Part shown: piece after piece, positions 1 to 6,325 of the stretch | How positions within the stretch are numbered: the first letter of the stretch is position 1 | How the letters are laid out: each line of letters starts with the position of its first letter | Source of the DNA: JABHQR01 sp043812455 | GTDB lineage: Archaea; Nanobdellota; Nanobdellia; Woesearchaeales; GW2011-AR9 | Assembly (NCBI GenBank): GCA_043812455.1 | Contig: JBDRMB010000001.1 | Coordinates: forward strand, 1-12,491 | Direction: 5' to 3' | Length of the DNA stretch: 12,491 nt | Notes under the pieces: model-generated | Database searches by the model: none | What the model saw: only the letters and a program-made list of their open reading frames with translations | Told to the model about the DNA's origin: nothing | Made by a program: the position numbers and the translations under genes

Positions 1-459
1 ACTTATACAACAAAATAATTTTAGTCACTAAGATCAGAAAGAAACGTAGGCATGATTGTAGTGATTTCATGCCTATGTTTAACAAGGTAAAACATCTTGA
101 TTTTGATTTCTTTGTCGCTGACAAAGGTTATGATTCTGAAAAGAATCATAAAGCTGTTTTCCAAGCAGGAAAACATAGCCTAATCTCAATGAAAAATCAA
201 GATTTGCCTGTGCGTCTTACAAAAGGAGAGCACAGAAAGAAAGCAAAAAGAGAATTTGAGCATGGAATGTACACTCAAAGAGAAATTACTGAGTCAATTT
301 TCTCTTCGTTGAAGAGAAAATATGGCTCTAAGATGAGAGCCAGGAAATTTAAAACACAGAAAATTGAATTACTCTGTAAAGTTTTAGCTTATAATATTGA
401 AAGAGCGATGAGGGATATTATAGAAATGCTAAAAACACTAATGGCATTTCTACAGAGCC
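1..459 (+). mobile_element. Right end of an IS4/IS5-type insertion sequence, cut by the window start
   Basis: Only the right part of the element is inside the window. Its outer end is placed at 459 because bases 443-459 (GGCATTTCTACAGAGCC) reappear with 15 of 17 matches as the right end of a foldback element at 6461-6477, where the same motif is also present inverted at the other end. Read from outside inward the terminal repeat is GGCTCTGTAGAAATGCC. The transposase frame runs through the terminal repeat and stops 23 bases beyond it, in flanking DNA. The left end and any target duplication partner lie outside the window. The four bases right of the end are GAAA. Confidence 0.8.
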
Positions 460-482
460 GAAAGGTATCAAGAAACTCTTGA
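1..482 (+). CDS. IS4/IS5-type DDE transposase, C-terminal part (5' end outside window)
   Basis: The reading frame is open from base 3, upstream of the first ATG at 69, with transposase-like sequence before that ATG (a basic KIRKKRRHDCSDF stretch), so the gene starts outside the window and the ATG at 69 is internal. Two catalytic motifs are visible: ADKGYDS, holding the second Asp of the DDE triad, and YTQREITESIFSSLK, which fits the Y-(2)-R-(3)-E-(6)-K signature of IS4-superfamily transposases exactly and supplies the Glu. The tail KVLAYNIERAM is also usual in these enzymes. The protein would catalyse cut-and-paste movement of its own element. The last seven or so residues are encoded past the IS end, so they depend on the insertion site. 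The visible part looks intact, but whether the whole gene is functional cannot be judged here. Confidence 0.85.
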   Translation, partial: LYNKIILVTKIRKKRRHDCSDFMPMFNKVKHLDFDFFVADKGYDSEKNHKAVFQAGKHSLISMKNQDLPVRLTKGEHRKKAKREFEHGMYTQREITESIFSSLKRKYGSKMRARKFKTQKIELLCKVLAYNIERAMRDIIEMLKTLMAFLQSRKVSRNS

Positions 483-546
483 TCCCAGATATGCTTCGTT
501 ACTTCAATCAAAAGGAATATTGGTAGGTGCCCCCATTATGGTTTAA
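460..546 (+). pseudogene. 3' remnant of a gene interrupted by the insertion sequence
   Basis: Directly after the IS end a different frame (codons starting at 460) is open for 28 codons and ends in TAA at 544-546. It reads approximately ERYQETLDPRYASLL followed by QSKGILVGAPIMV, which looks like ordinary protein sequence. The same frame hits a stop inside the IS at 439-441, so the coding signal begins at the insertion point. Its stop overlaps the stop of the convergent gene at 543-893, a tight packing also seen at 9162-9165 in this window. I infer that the element inserted into the 3' part of a gene whose main body lies left of the window. I do not recognise the family from 28 residues. Confidence 0.5.
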
Positions 547-893
547 AACATCATAACTCTAGGAACTTCTTTTCTTTCTTCTGCTTCCTTTACGGGCGTG
601 TTATTTGCTTGTGCCTGATCCATCAATCCCATGAAAGCACTAAAATCTGGAGATGTGTCTTGTTGATTATTTGGGTTCGGACCTACAGGCATATGATTAG
701 AAGGTATAGTGGTAGAATCGTTATAACTATTTGTGTTTGATGATTGTTCGGGATAACTATTTTGATAAGGATTAGAATTATAATTTGTGTAAGTTCTTTG
801 TCTTTGATCTTTGCCAGCAAAATGTCCTAAAATTTGCATAATCTTACGAATATCATCAGGAGAATCAACTTTTGTATCAATTGTAATTTTCAT
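543..893 (-). CDS. Small hypothetical protein with conserved-looking N-terminus and N/Q/S-rich tail
   Basis: The product is 116 residues. The first 30 or so (MKITIDTKVDSPDDIRKIMQ and on) look like a short strand plus helix; I recall similar starts in small DPANN proteins but cannot name a family. Residues about 33-80 are low complexity, rich in Asn, Gln, Ser, Tyr and Pro, and probably disordered. A short helical stretch follows (FSAFMGLMDQAQA) and then a charged end. There are no cysteines, no signal peptide and no membrane segment. The start is supported by GAGGTG about 8 bases upstream, a strong match to the archaeal anti-Shine-Dalgarno sequence, and by a TATA-like box (AATATAAA on the minus strand, about 930-937). 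It is a real gene of unknown function. Its stop overlaps that of the remnant at 460-546. Confidence 0.7.
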   Translation of the reverse strand: MKITIDTKVDSPDDIRKIMQILGHFAGKDQRQRTYTNYNSNPYQNSYPEQSSNTNSYNDSTTIPSNHMPVGPNPNNQQDTSPDFSAFMGLMDQAQANNTPVKEAEERKEVPRVMMF

Positions 894-979
894 CTAAGTG
901 CACCTCTAATGTTTTGAATTATTTTGGATTTTATATTATTTTTGTTTAGCAGAATAAATTTCCATTTAAAAACCAAAAC

Positions 980-987
980 TTTAAATA
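980..987 (+). promoter_or_regulatory. TATA box of the SRP RNA gene
   Basis: TTTAAATA lies about 25 to 30 bases before the predicted 5' end of the SRP RNA and is preceded by an A/C-rich stretch (ACCAAAAC) that could serve as the TFB recognition element. The spacing is that of archaeal promoters. Confidence 0.7.
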
Positions 988-1012
988 GCAACTAGGCTAA
1001 TTATTGGCAAGA

Positions 1013-1304
1013 AAAGAGCTATGAGGAGAGCTAGGCTGGCGCGCTAGTCCTGCGTTGTTACCGTGAACGGACTTTACACGGAGCTGAAGCCCAATTGAGG
1101 ATTAACTCTGTAGCTTTGGTCCTTGCAGTTTTGTTGACGGCTTGTCCTTCGGGATGTGCTTACTGGGAAACAGGTCAGATCAGGAATGAAGCAGCCTTAA
1201 CCTTTGAGTTACATGTTCGTAGGGTCGCAAGTTTGAGAGATTGTAGGGATTCAGCCAAAGTTGCTCTGTTGGTTCGACTGCGGGCGTGCCCTCAAATGCT
1301 CTTT
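1013..1304 (+). ncRNA. ffs: Archaeal signal recognition particle RNA (7S RNA)
   Basis: This RNA scaffolds SRP, which brings ribosomes making membrane and exported proteins to the membrane. Conserved blocks appear in order. The 5' domain has GCTAGGCTGGCGCGCTAG, then TGTTACCGTGAAC, then GAGCTGAAGCCC and TGAGG, as in archaeal 7S RNA. The 5' AAGAGC (1014-1019) pairs with GCTCTT (1298-1303), closing helix 1. Helix 5 is supported by CTTTGG (1114-1119) with CCAAAG (1255-1260) and by 1121-1127 with 1242-1248. The SRP54-binding helix 8 is clear: GGTCAG (1173-1178), a GGAA loop (1183-1186) and AGCAG (1190-1194). Helix 6 is GTCC-TTCG-GGAT at 1144-1155, so its loop is UUCG instead of the usual GNAR. The ends are set by helix 1 and are good to a few bases. 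A 78-codon open frame across this region (1095-1331) is not a gene. Confidence 0.93.
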
Positions 1305-1313
1305 TCTTTTTTC
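1301..1313 (+). terminator. T-rich terminator of the SRP RNA
   Basis: The closing strand of helix 1 runs straight into CTTTTCTTTTTTC, a T-tract of the kind that ends archaeal transcripts. Confidence 0.65.
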
Positions 1314-1324
1314 TATCAATTAAA

Positions 1325-1333
1325 TTTATAAAA
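1325..1333 (+). promoter_or_regulatory. Archaeal TATA box of the sigma-factor gene
   Basis: TTTATAAAA is centred about 28 bases before the ATG at 1357. Archaeal transcription starting about 25 bases downstream would give an mRNA with almost no leader. No Shine-Dalgarno motif is present before this ATG, which agrees with leaderless translation. The sigma-factor gene therefore seems to be read by the host TBP/TFB machinery. Confidence 0.65.
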
Positions 1334-1356
1334 TAATCAAAAATTACTATTCTGAA

Positions 1357-2301
1357 ATGGCAAATGAAGATGGTGCATATACGGAAAGTTTTAGTGGAAT
1401 GAGATATGTAGTGAACATGATAGGTAGGTATCCCATCTTAAGCCACGAAGAACAGATGGAGCAGATTAGGAGATATAATAAAGGAACACCTGAAGAAAGC
1501 AAAAAAGCATTAGATGCCATGGTCAATTCTAATTTAAGGTTAGTTCTTAATATTGCTAAAAAACAACATCAACTTTTCAAGTGTCATTATCGGAGAAATG
1601 GAACTCCTTTAGTAGATTTGTTTGATGAAGGTATTGAAGGTTTAATGATAGCAATAAAAAAATTTGATGTTGATAGGGGTTTTCGCTTTTCTACATATGC
1701 ATCTTGGTGGATCAGGCAAGGAATTACACGTTATATCATGAACAATGAACGTACTGTTAGGGTTCCGATCTATATGCAAGAACTTTATTACAAAGCAGGA
1801 AAATTTACAGAATCATATAATCTTAAACATGGAACTTTGCCATCTGATGAAGAGTTATATGATTACCTGAATGATAAAAATAATGAAAAATCAAATGGTA
1901 ACATTTCTTTGGAAAAAGTTAGAGAAATAAGAAAATTATTTATATTTAGTAAACACTTCTCATTAGATGATTGTGTTGATCCTAATTCTGAAGAAAGTGC
2001 AACTTATCTTGACCAATATCCTGATGAAAAGGTTTTAGATTCTGAAACTTCTGTTGTCGAAAATGATCGTTGTGAACTGATTATTGATAATTTACAGAAA
2101 ATGCTTGACCCTAGAGAATACGAAATAATCTGTAGAAGATATGGTTTTAGTGATAATGGAACTCATTTAGAACCTGAAAGTTTAGAATCAATAGGTAATG
2201 ATTTTGGTGTTACAAGAGAAAGGATAAGGCAGATTGAGGATAAAGCTCTTAGAAAATTAAGACATTCTTCAAGAATCAAAGAGTTTGAATGGTTGCTTTG
2301 A
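1357..2301 (+). CDS. Bacterial-type sigma-70 family RNA polymerase sigma factor in an archaeal contig
   Basis: The 314-residue product has the domain order of a primary-like sigma factor lacking region 1.1. Region 1.2 is at about 17-43 (YVVNMIGRYPILSHEEQ). Region 2 is at about 52-139, with NSNLRLVLNIAKK, LFDEGIEGLMIAIKKFD, the melting segment FRFSTYASWWIRQGITRYI and ERTVRVPIYM before region 3. Region 3 covers about 141-203. Region 4 is at about 240-305, beginning LDPREYEIICRRYGF and containing the -35-binding helix-turn-helix ESLESIGNDFGVTRERIRQI plus EDKALRKLRH. No domain is broken, and base composition looks like the neighbours'. In bacteria such proteins direct core RNA polymerase to -35/-10 promoters and melt the -10 element. 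Archaea normally use TBP and TFB instead, so the partner and targets are unknown. Its own promoter looks archaeal. The fold is certain from motifs; the function in this cell is open. Confidence 0.95.
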   Translation: MANEDGAYTESFSGMRYVVNMIGRYPILSHEEQMEQIRRYNKGTPEESKKALDAMVNSNLRLVLNIAKKQHQLFKCHYRRNGTPLVDLFDEGIEGLMIAIKKFDVDRGFRFSTYASWWIRQGITRYIMNNERTVRVPIYMQELYYKAGKFTESYNLKHGTLPSDEELYDYLNDKNNEKSNGNISLEKVREIRKLFIFSKHFSLDDCVDPNSEESATYLDQYPDEKVLDSETSVVENDRCELIIDNLQKMLDPREYEIICRRYGFSDNGTHLEPESLESIGNDFGVTRERIRQIEDKALRKLRHSSRIKEFEWLL

Positions 2302-2337
2302 TTTATCTGATGACGGTTATTTTTAAGTATAACAAAG

Positions 2338-2345
2338 CTTTTATA
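2338..2345 (+). promoter_or_regulatory. TATA box of the exported-protein gene
   Basis: CTTTTATA is centred about 26 bases before the ATG at 2368, predicting a leaderless mRNA separate from the sigma-factor transcript. No Shine-Dalgarno motif precedes the ATG. Confidence 0.6.
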
Positions 2346-2367
2346 CCAAACCCTAAGCAAAACTTTT

Positions 2368-2892
2368 ATGTCACGATTACCAATTTTAGGATTAGCAGCA
2401 TTACTTTATACAACTCCAGCTGTTGCACAAGATTCTGTAAGTGATAAACCTTATACAGTTGAAGTTACTCAAGCTCCTGAAAAAGGTCAGATTATTGAAC
2501 CATCACTAGATTCTTTAAGATCAACTATGGGGATGTACGTTAATACTGACTCTGCAGAAATTGTAATTCATGGACAAGGTGATGGGGTAATTGATATTAC
2601 TGCTTATAAACTTGATAATGGTTGTTATGTCCAAGGAGAATGTTTGTCTTATCAAGCGGAAGTTCCTGATGGTGTTTGGACTTTAACATATAATTGGAAT
2701 TTGGCAGAACTTTCTAATGAATGTTTAGGCGACATCAGGTTTAAAGCTGTTCATGGTCATGATCCTACTACTCCTCAAGAAGATAAATTTAAAATTTCTC
2801 CAGCGACTTTTCGTCAAACTTCAGTTGAATCAGAACCAGAGAGAAGACCTGGCAAACATTCTAAGAAAAAGAAAGAAAGTCGTAATAAATAA
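2368..2892 (+). CDS. Small exported protein of unknown function, three cysteines, basic tail
   Basis: The product has 174 residues. It starts with a short signal peptide: a basic N-terminus (MSR), a hydrophobic core (LPILGLAALLYTTPAV) and a likely cleavage site after AVA, before QDSV. The mature part, up to about residue 140, appears rich in beta strands and contains three cysteines, in GCYVQGEC and SNECLGD, so one disulfide is possible. The last 25 residues are strongly basic (RRPGKHSKKKK), probably disordered, and could bind cell-surface polymers or nucleic acid; that is a guess. There is no membrane anchor after the signal. I do not recognise the family. It begins 66 bases after the sigma-factor stop but has its own TATA box, so the two need not be one operon. 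Confidence 0.75.
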   Translation: MSRLPILGLAALLYTTPAVAQDSVSDKPYTVEVTQAPEKGQIIEPSLDSLRSTMGMYVNTDSAEIVIHGQGDGVIDITAYKLDNGCYVQGECLSYQAEVPDGVWTLTYNWNLAELSNECLGDIRFKAVHGHDPTTPQEDKFKISPATFRQTSVESEPERRPGKHSKKKKESRNK

Positions 2893-2909
2893 TTAAATCT
2901 TCAACAGAT

Positions 2910-2925
2910 GATTAAAGTTTTAATC
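2910..2925. terminator. Convergent inverted repeat between two genes
   Basis: GATTAAA (2910-2916) and TTTAATC (2919-2925) form a perfect 7-bp inverted repeat separated by GT. It overlaps the stop codon of the minus-strand DUF192 gene and lies 18 bases after the plus-strand gene's stop. It is weak and AT-only, so a role in ending transcription from either side is only possible. Confidence 0.3.
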
Positions 2926-3244
2926 GATCTCCTACTTTACATTTACCTTTAGAATCAGGCAACGTTAACTCTAGTAAATACTTACCTTTCCTTGCAGAAC
3001 TCCATAAAGTAAACGGTGAAAACCTTTTCTTAACTTCAACAACTTTCTTGTTCTCATCAAGAACAACAATCTCTAAAGGATAAAAGACAAAGAAGTTGTG
3101 TAAACTAATTATTCTAGGGTGTTTAAAAGTCATAACAAGGTTTTGTTTTTTTCTGAACATCAAACCCCAAGCCTGGTTGCAATAAGTATTGGCATTAATC
3201 TCTTTCTCTGAGATTTTTTCCTTTGTAGTTTTGTTAGTTATCAT
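2912..3244 (-). CDS. DUF192 (UPF0127) family protein
   Basis: The 110-residue protein shows the pattern of the DUF192 family along its length: a WGLMFRKK block near residues 26-33, then FKHPRIISLHNFFVFYPLEI, a strand with VVLDENKKVVEVKK, a FSPF turn, YLLELTLPD, and a final KVGDRLKL. The family folds as a small beta barrel. Its biochemical role is not established to my knowledge; bacterial and archaeal members are often secreted or encoded alone. Here no signal peptide is visible. It is shorter and more basic than many members but covers the whole domain. It lies 80 bases after leuS on the same strand, with several AT-rich TATA-like stretches in between (for example GGTTATATTC at 3257-3266 in plus orientation), so separate transcription is likely. 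Confidence 0.8.
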   Translation of the reverse strand: MITNKTTKEKISEKEINANTYCNQAWGLMFRKKQNLVMTFKHPRIISLHNFFVFYPLEIVVLDENKKVVEVKKRFSPFTLWSSARKGKYLLELTLPDSKGKCKVGDRLKL

Positions 3245-3293
3245 ATTTGTTTAATTGGTTATATTCTTTAATTCTAATAAATTACAATTTTTG

Positions 3294-3299
3294 AAAAAA
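3294..3299 (-). terminator. T-tract after leuS
   Basis: Six consecutive T on the minus strand, 26 bases after the leuS stop codon. A short T-run of this type is sufficient for archaeal termination, though the assignment is by position only. Confidence 0.35.
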
Positions 3300-3324
3300 T
3301 CACTCTTTTGGAAATCTCACAAAA

Positions 3325-6276
3325 TTATTCAACTAAGATTCCAACTTTGCCTGGCATGGCTTGCTTGGCTTTATCTTCAGTACTATCTTCTGCTGCAATT
3401 ATCTCAACTTTTGCACCGAACTGTTCTTCCAAGAATTCTCTTGCCGATTTCATAACTTCAAGTTCATTATCCTGGTCTGTAATATGTTGTGGGATTTTGG
3501 AAGGATCTTTCAGTAACATACCAATTAGTTTACTAATCTCTTTACCTTTCGGTTTCATGCTGTCATCGTCAAGAACTTTTCTGATAACTTCACCAACATT
3601 TCTGGTAAATTCCATTTCACTCTGTACAATTCTGAACAGATTATAAAGCCATCTTTCTGAAACAAATACGGTGAATTTCTTTGCTTTTTCTAATTTTGCC
3701 AGTTTCAAAACATTTCTCATTCCTCCCATAGTTTTTTTAACAAGAGCTTCACCAGCTTCTGCTTGGAAGGAAATCTTTTCATCATCTTCTTTTGGCCAGG
3801 AGCTAGAGGAGACTAACTGTTCTTCATTATTTCTAGTTTTTTTACTTTCCTTATCTAAACAATCATACTTCTCTGCAAGTTCTTCACTTAAATGTGGAGT
3901 TATTGGACATAACAATTTACACCATTCCCGTAATAATGATTTAACTAAACTTTTGTTACTTCCGCCTCTTCTCAAATACCATTTAAACATTTCAGGAACA
4001 TTATAATATGATAAAGAAGCCAATTCACGCAAACTATATTCTTCTAATGCATGATTAATTATCTTAACCGTTTTATTAAATTCAGATTCTAGCCAAGCGT
4101 CAACTGCAGAATGTTTGTTTCCAGAAATTTTTTCCAATTCTTCAAATAGTAATGCAATTTTTTCTAAATTGTTTTTATAATTGATAACAATATCTTCATC
4201 CCAAACAACGTCAATGTGAGGACTGCCAATATGCGCATAATATAATCTCATAGTGTCAACACCAAACTTCTCAATAGCGTCTGGAATAGGTACTGCTCCA
4301 CCTTTACTTTTAGAAATTTTACTGCCTTTACCTGTTACCCACCAATTGACAAAAATACCTTTTGGCCATTTGTTTTCTGGCATGATGGCAACATGATTCA
4401 TCAAGAATACTGGGAAATGGACAGTTTTGTGTTCTTTACCACCCAGGTTGATGTCTAATGGATAAAAATAATCAAACTCTTTCCGAACTTCTTGCCAGAT
4501 AATTAATTTTTCTTCAGGCAATTTTGCAATAATCTCTAGCTTTTCCTCGCCAAGAAAAACATAATCAAAAAATTCTTCGGTCAATTCTTCTACTTTTAAT
4601 TGACTTTTTCCATTATTGTCTTTTTTAGTAAACTTAGCAACAATATAATATGCTGGGTATAATGTAGAATCACTGATCGGTTCAATCGTCCAACGATCAT
4701 CGAACGGAAATTTACTGCCCATCCAATTACCTAACCTTGCACATGCCCGGTCAGAGAACCAATCAAGTACTTTTGGCATTTGGTCTTGATACTCTTGTGG
4801 ATAAATTTTCATTTCCTGAACTTGTTCTTTACTTCGTTCAGTAAGTTCTGGATCTGAATACCTGATAAACCATTGATCGTCAATTCTTTTAATGATAACT
4901 TTTCCGCCACACCGGCAGATTACTTCTTCACTTAAATCATGAAGTTGGTTAGCTTTACCTTTTTCAATTAGCATTAATTTAACTGCTTCTTTAGCTTCAG
5001 TAACTTTCATTCCAGAAAACTTTTGGCAATTGTCACGCATAACTCCTGTATGAAATCCTACTTTGTAAATCTCTTTAGTAGCCTCTTCAAGCTTAGCTTT
5101 ATCATCCGGTTGGTCAAGAGATTTAATCTTTAACTTTTCAACAATTTCTTTAGCTGGGAAATCTCCATACCCTTCAGATTTAATGATTGGAATAAGTTCA
5201 ATTTCGTCAACAAGTTCAGTTTTGATTCCATACTTCTCGATAAGGGCCTTTCGTTCTGGAGTATTCTCACGCAAAACCATTAATGCTACATAATCATAAG
5301 GTGCATCACTTGGTACAGAAGTTACAATCCCACTACCAACTTTTGGATCACAAAATGTTGCAGGTAAGATTGGTATCTCTCGTTCTACTCCTGGTGCTAA
5401 AGCAGTTTGGCCCAAAAGCTTTTTAGGGTCAACATCTTCTTTTAGAATCACGTCATCAATCTGGTAAGATAATTTCTCAGCAGCTTCCCTACTCATGATC
5501 CAGTTTTCACCTTCAACTTCAACTCTGACATACTCACCATTTGGATTAATCCACAGGTTAGTTTGTCCGAAAACTGTTTCTGGCCTAAGAGTTGCTGCTA
5601 CTAAATATTCAGGATAATCTTTACTATTATCTTCATCTGCCAACTTGAATTTAAGTAAAGTGTACTCGTTCTTCTCAGCATTACCTCCTTTAGAAATGTC
5701 AGTCTCGGAAGGATCTACTGCTACTGGCCCACAACTTACGCAGGCAGTTGCAAAATAAGGTTTTTGGACCAGAAGGTCTTTATTTTGTAACTTTTTGAAC
5801 TGCCATTGAATAAATTTTTCATAATCTGGATATGTGGTACAAGTAAATCTGTCCCAATCAGCTAAGAAACCAAACTTTTTCCAATAATCATTAACATAAA
5901 CTTCGTTGAAATAATCTATAACTTTGTGCGGGTCTTCAAGATCTTTGATTCTTTCTTTTGGACAACCATTCCTAATTAGGTAATCAATCCATTTCTGATC
6001 CTTGTTTTTAATCTTTTTAGCAAATGCAAAAGCATGGTTGCCAGAAGCATGAGTTCCTACTGGAAACAAGATTTGTTTACCTTTCATCCGTTCTAATCTA
6101 CAGATAGCATCTGTGTATGAGAAACCTCGCATATGACCCACGTGTAAGAAACCTGAAATTCCAGGATAGGCAAAGATCATCATAAACTTTTCTTTATCTT
6201 GGTCTACCTCAGCTTGGCCAAGTTTAGCCTCTTGCCACTTCTTCTGCCACTTATCTTGGATCTTATTCCATTCCAT
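3325..6276 (-). CDS. leuS: Leucyl-tRNA synthetase, archaeal/eukaryotic type
   Basis: This 983-residue class I synthetase attaches leucine to tRNA-Leu in the cytoplasm. The HIGH motif is HVGH at 45-48, within the block AYPGISGFLHVGHMRGFSY; the KMSKS motif is KISKS at 653-657. The inserted CP1 editing domain is recognisable from LRPETVFGQTN (about residue 230) and SGIVTSVPSDAPYD (about 317), whose Asp is the usual anchor for the misacylated amino acid. A Zn-binding-like CRCGG lies near 454, before DDQWFIRYSD. The N-terminal placement of the HIGH block without a bacterial leucine-specific arrangement, the length and the C-terminal end (KQAMPGKVGILVE) fit the archaeal form. The start is supported by a TATA-like element about 30 bases upstream, giving a nearly leaderless mRNA. 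No damage is seen. Confidence 0.96.
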   Translation of the reverse strand: MEWNKIQDKWQKKWQEAKLGQAEVDQDKEKFMMIFAYPGISGFLHVGHMRGFSYTDAICRLERMKGKQILFPVGTHASGNHAFAFAKKIKNKDQKWIDYLIRNGCPKERIKDLEDPHKVIDYFNEVYVNDYWKKFGFLADWDRFTCTTYPDYEKFIQWQFKKLQNKDLLVQKPYFATACVSCGPVAVDPSETDISKGGNAEKNEYTLLKFKLADEDNSKDYPEYLVAATLRPETVFGQTNLWINPNGEYVRVEVEGENWIMSREAAEKLSYQIDDVILKEDVDPKKLLGQTALAPGVEREIPILPATFCDPKVGSGIVTSVPSDAPYDYVALMVLRENTPERKALIEKYGIKTELVDEIELIPIIKSEGYGDFPAKEIVEKLKIKSLDQPDDKAKLEEATKEIYKVGFHTGVMRDNCQKFSGMKVTEAKEAVKLMLIEKGKANQLHDLSEEVICRCGGKVIIKRIDDQWFIRYSDPELTERSKEQVQEMKIYPQEYQDQMPKVLDWFSDRACARLGNWMGSKFPFDDRWTIEPISDSTLYPAYYIVAKFTKKDNNGKSQLKVEELTEEFFDYVFLGEEKLEIIAKLPEEKLIIWQEVRKEFDYFYPLDINLGGKEHKTVHFPVFLMNHVAIMPENKWPKGIFVNWWVTGKGSKISKSKGGAVPIPDAIEKFGVDTMRLYYAHIGSPHIDVVWDEDIVINYKNNLEKIALLFEELEKISGNKHSAVDAWLESEFNKTVKIINHALEEYSLRELASLSYYNVPEMFKWYLRRGGSNKSLVKSLLREWCKLLCPITPHLSEELAEKYDCLDKESKKTRNNEEQLVSSSSWPKEDDEKISFQAEAGEALVKKTMGGMRNVLKLAKLEKAKKFTVFVSERWLYNLFRIVQSEMEFTRNVGEVIRKVLDDDSMKPKGKEISKLIGMLLKDPSKIPQHITDQDNELEVMKSAREFLEEQFGAKVEIIAAEDSTEDKAKQAMPGKVGILVE

Positions 6277-6302
6277 TGGTATAACTTAAGATTCTATTTG
6301 CT

Positions 6303-6310
6303 TTTTTAAA
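6303..6310 (-). promoter_or_regulatory. TATA-like box of leuS
   Basis: On the minus strand this reads TTTAAAAA, centred about 31 bases before the leuS ATG. It lies 16 bases from the foldback element at 6326, which therefore sits immediately upstream of the leuS promoter. Confidence 0.5.
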
Positions 6311-6325
6311 GGTTATGTCTAGTTA

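Noticed and set aside
1095..1331. Open frame of 78 codons starting MRINSVALVLAVLLTACPSG, resembling a lipoprotein signal
   Set aside because: It lies inside the SRP RNA, whose conserved blocks and pairings explain the sequence, and it has no ribosome site; the lipobox look is accidental.
2163..2360. Minus-strand open frame of 65 codons over the sigma-factor end
   Set aside because: Antisense to conserved sigma region 4; no motif or promoter of its own.
2302..2367. Possible bacterial -35/-10 promoter as a target of the sigma factor (TATAAC at 2328-2333)
   Set aside because: No TTGACA-like hexamer lies at 16-18 bases; ATGACG at 2310-2315 is too close. A -10-like hexamer alone is expected by chance in AT-rich DNA.
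3255..4006. Plus-strand open frames opposite the 3' part of leuS
   Set aside because: They are antisense shadows of leuS, overlapping one another in different frames, with no recognisable protein motif.
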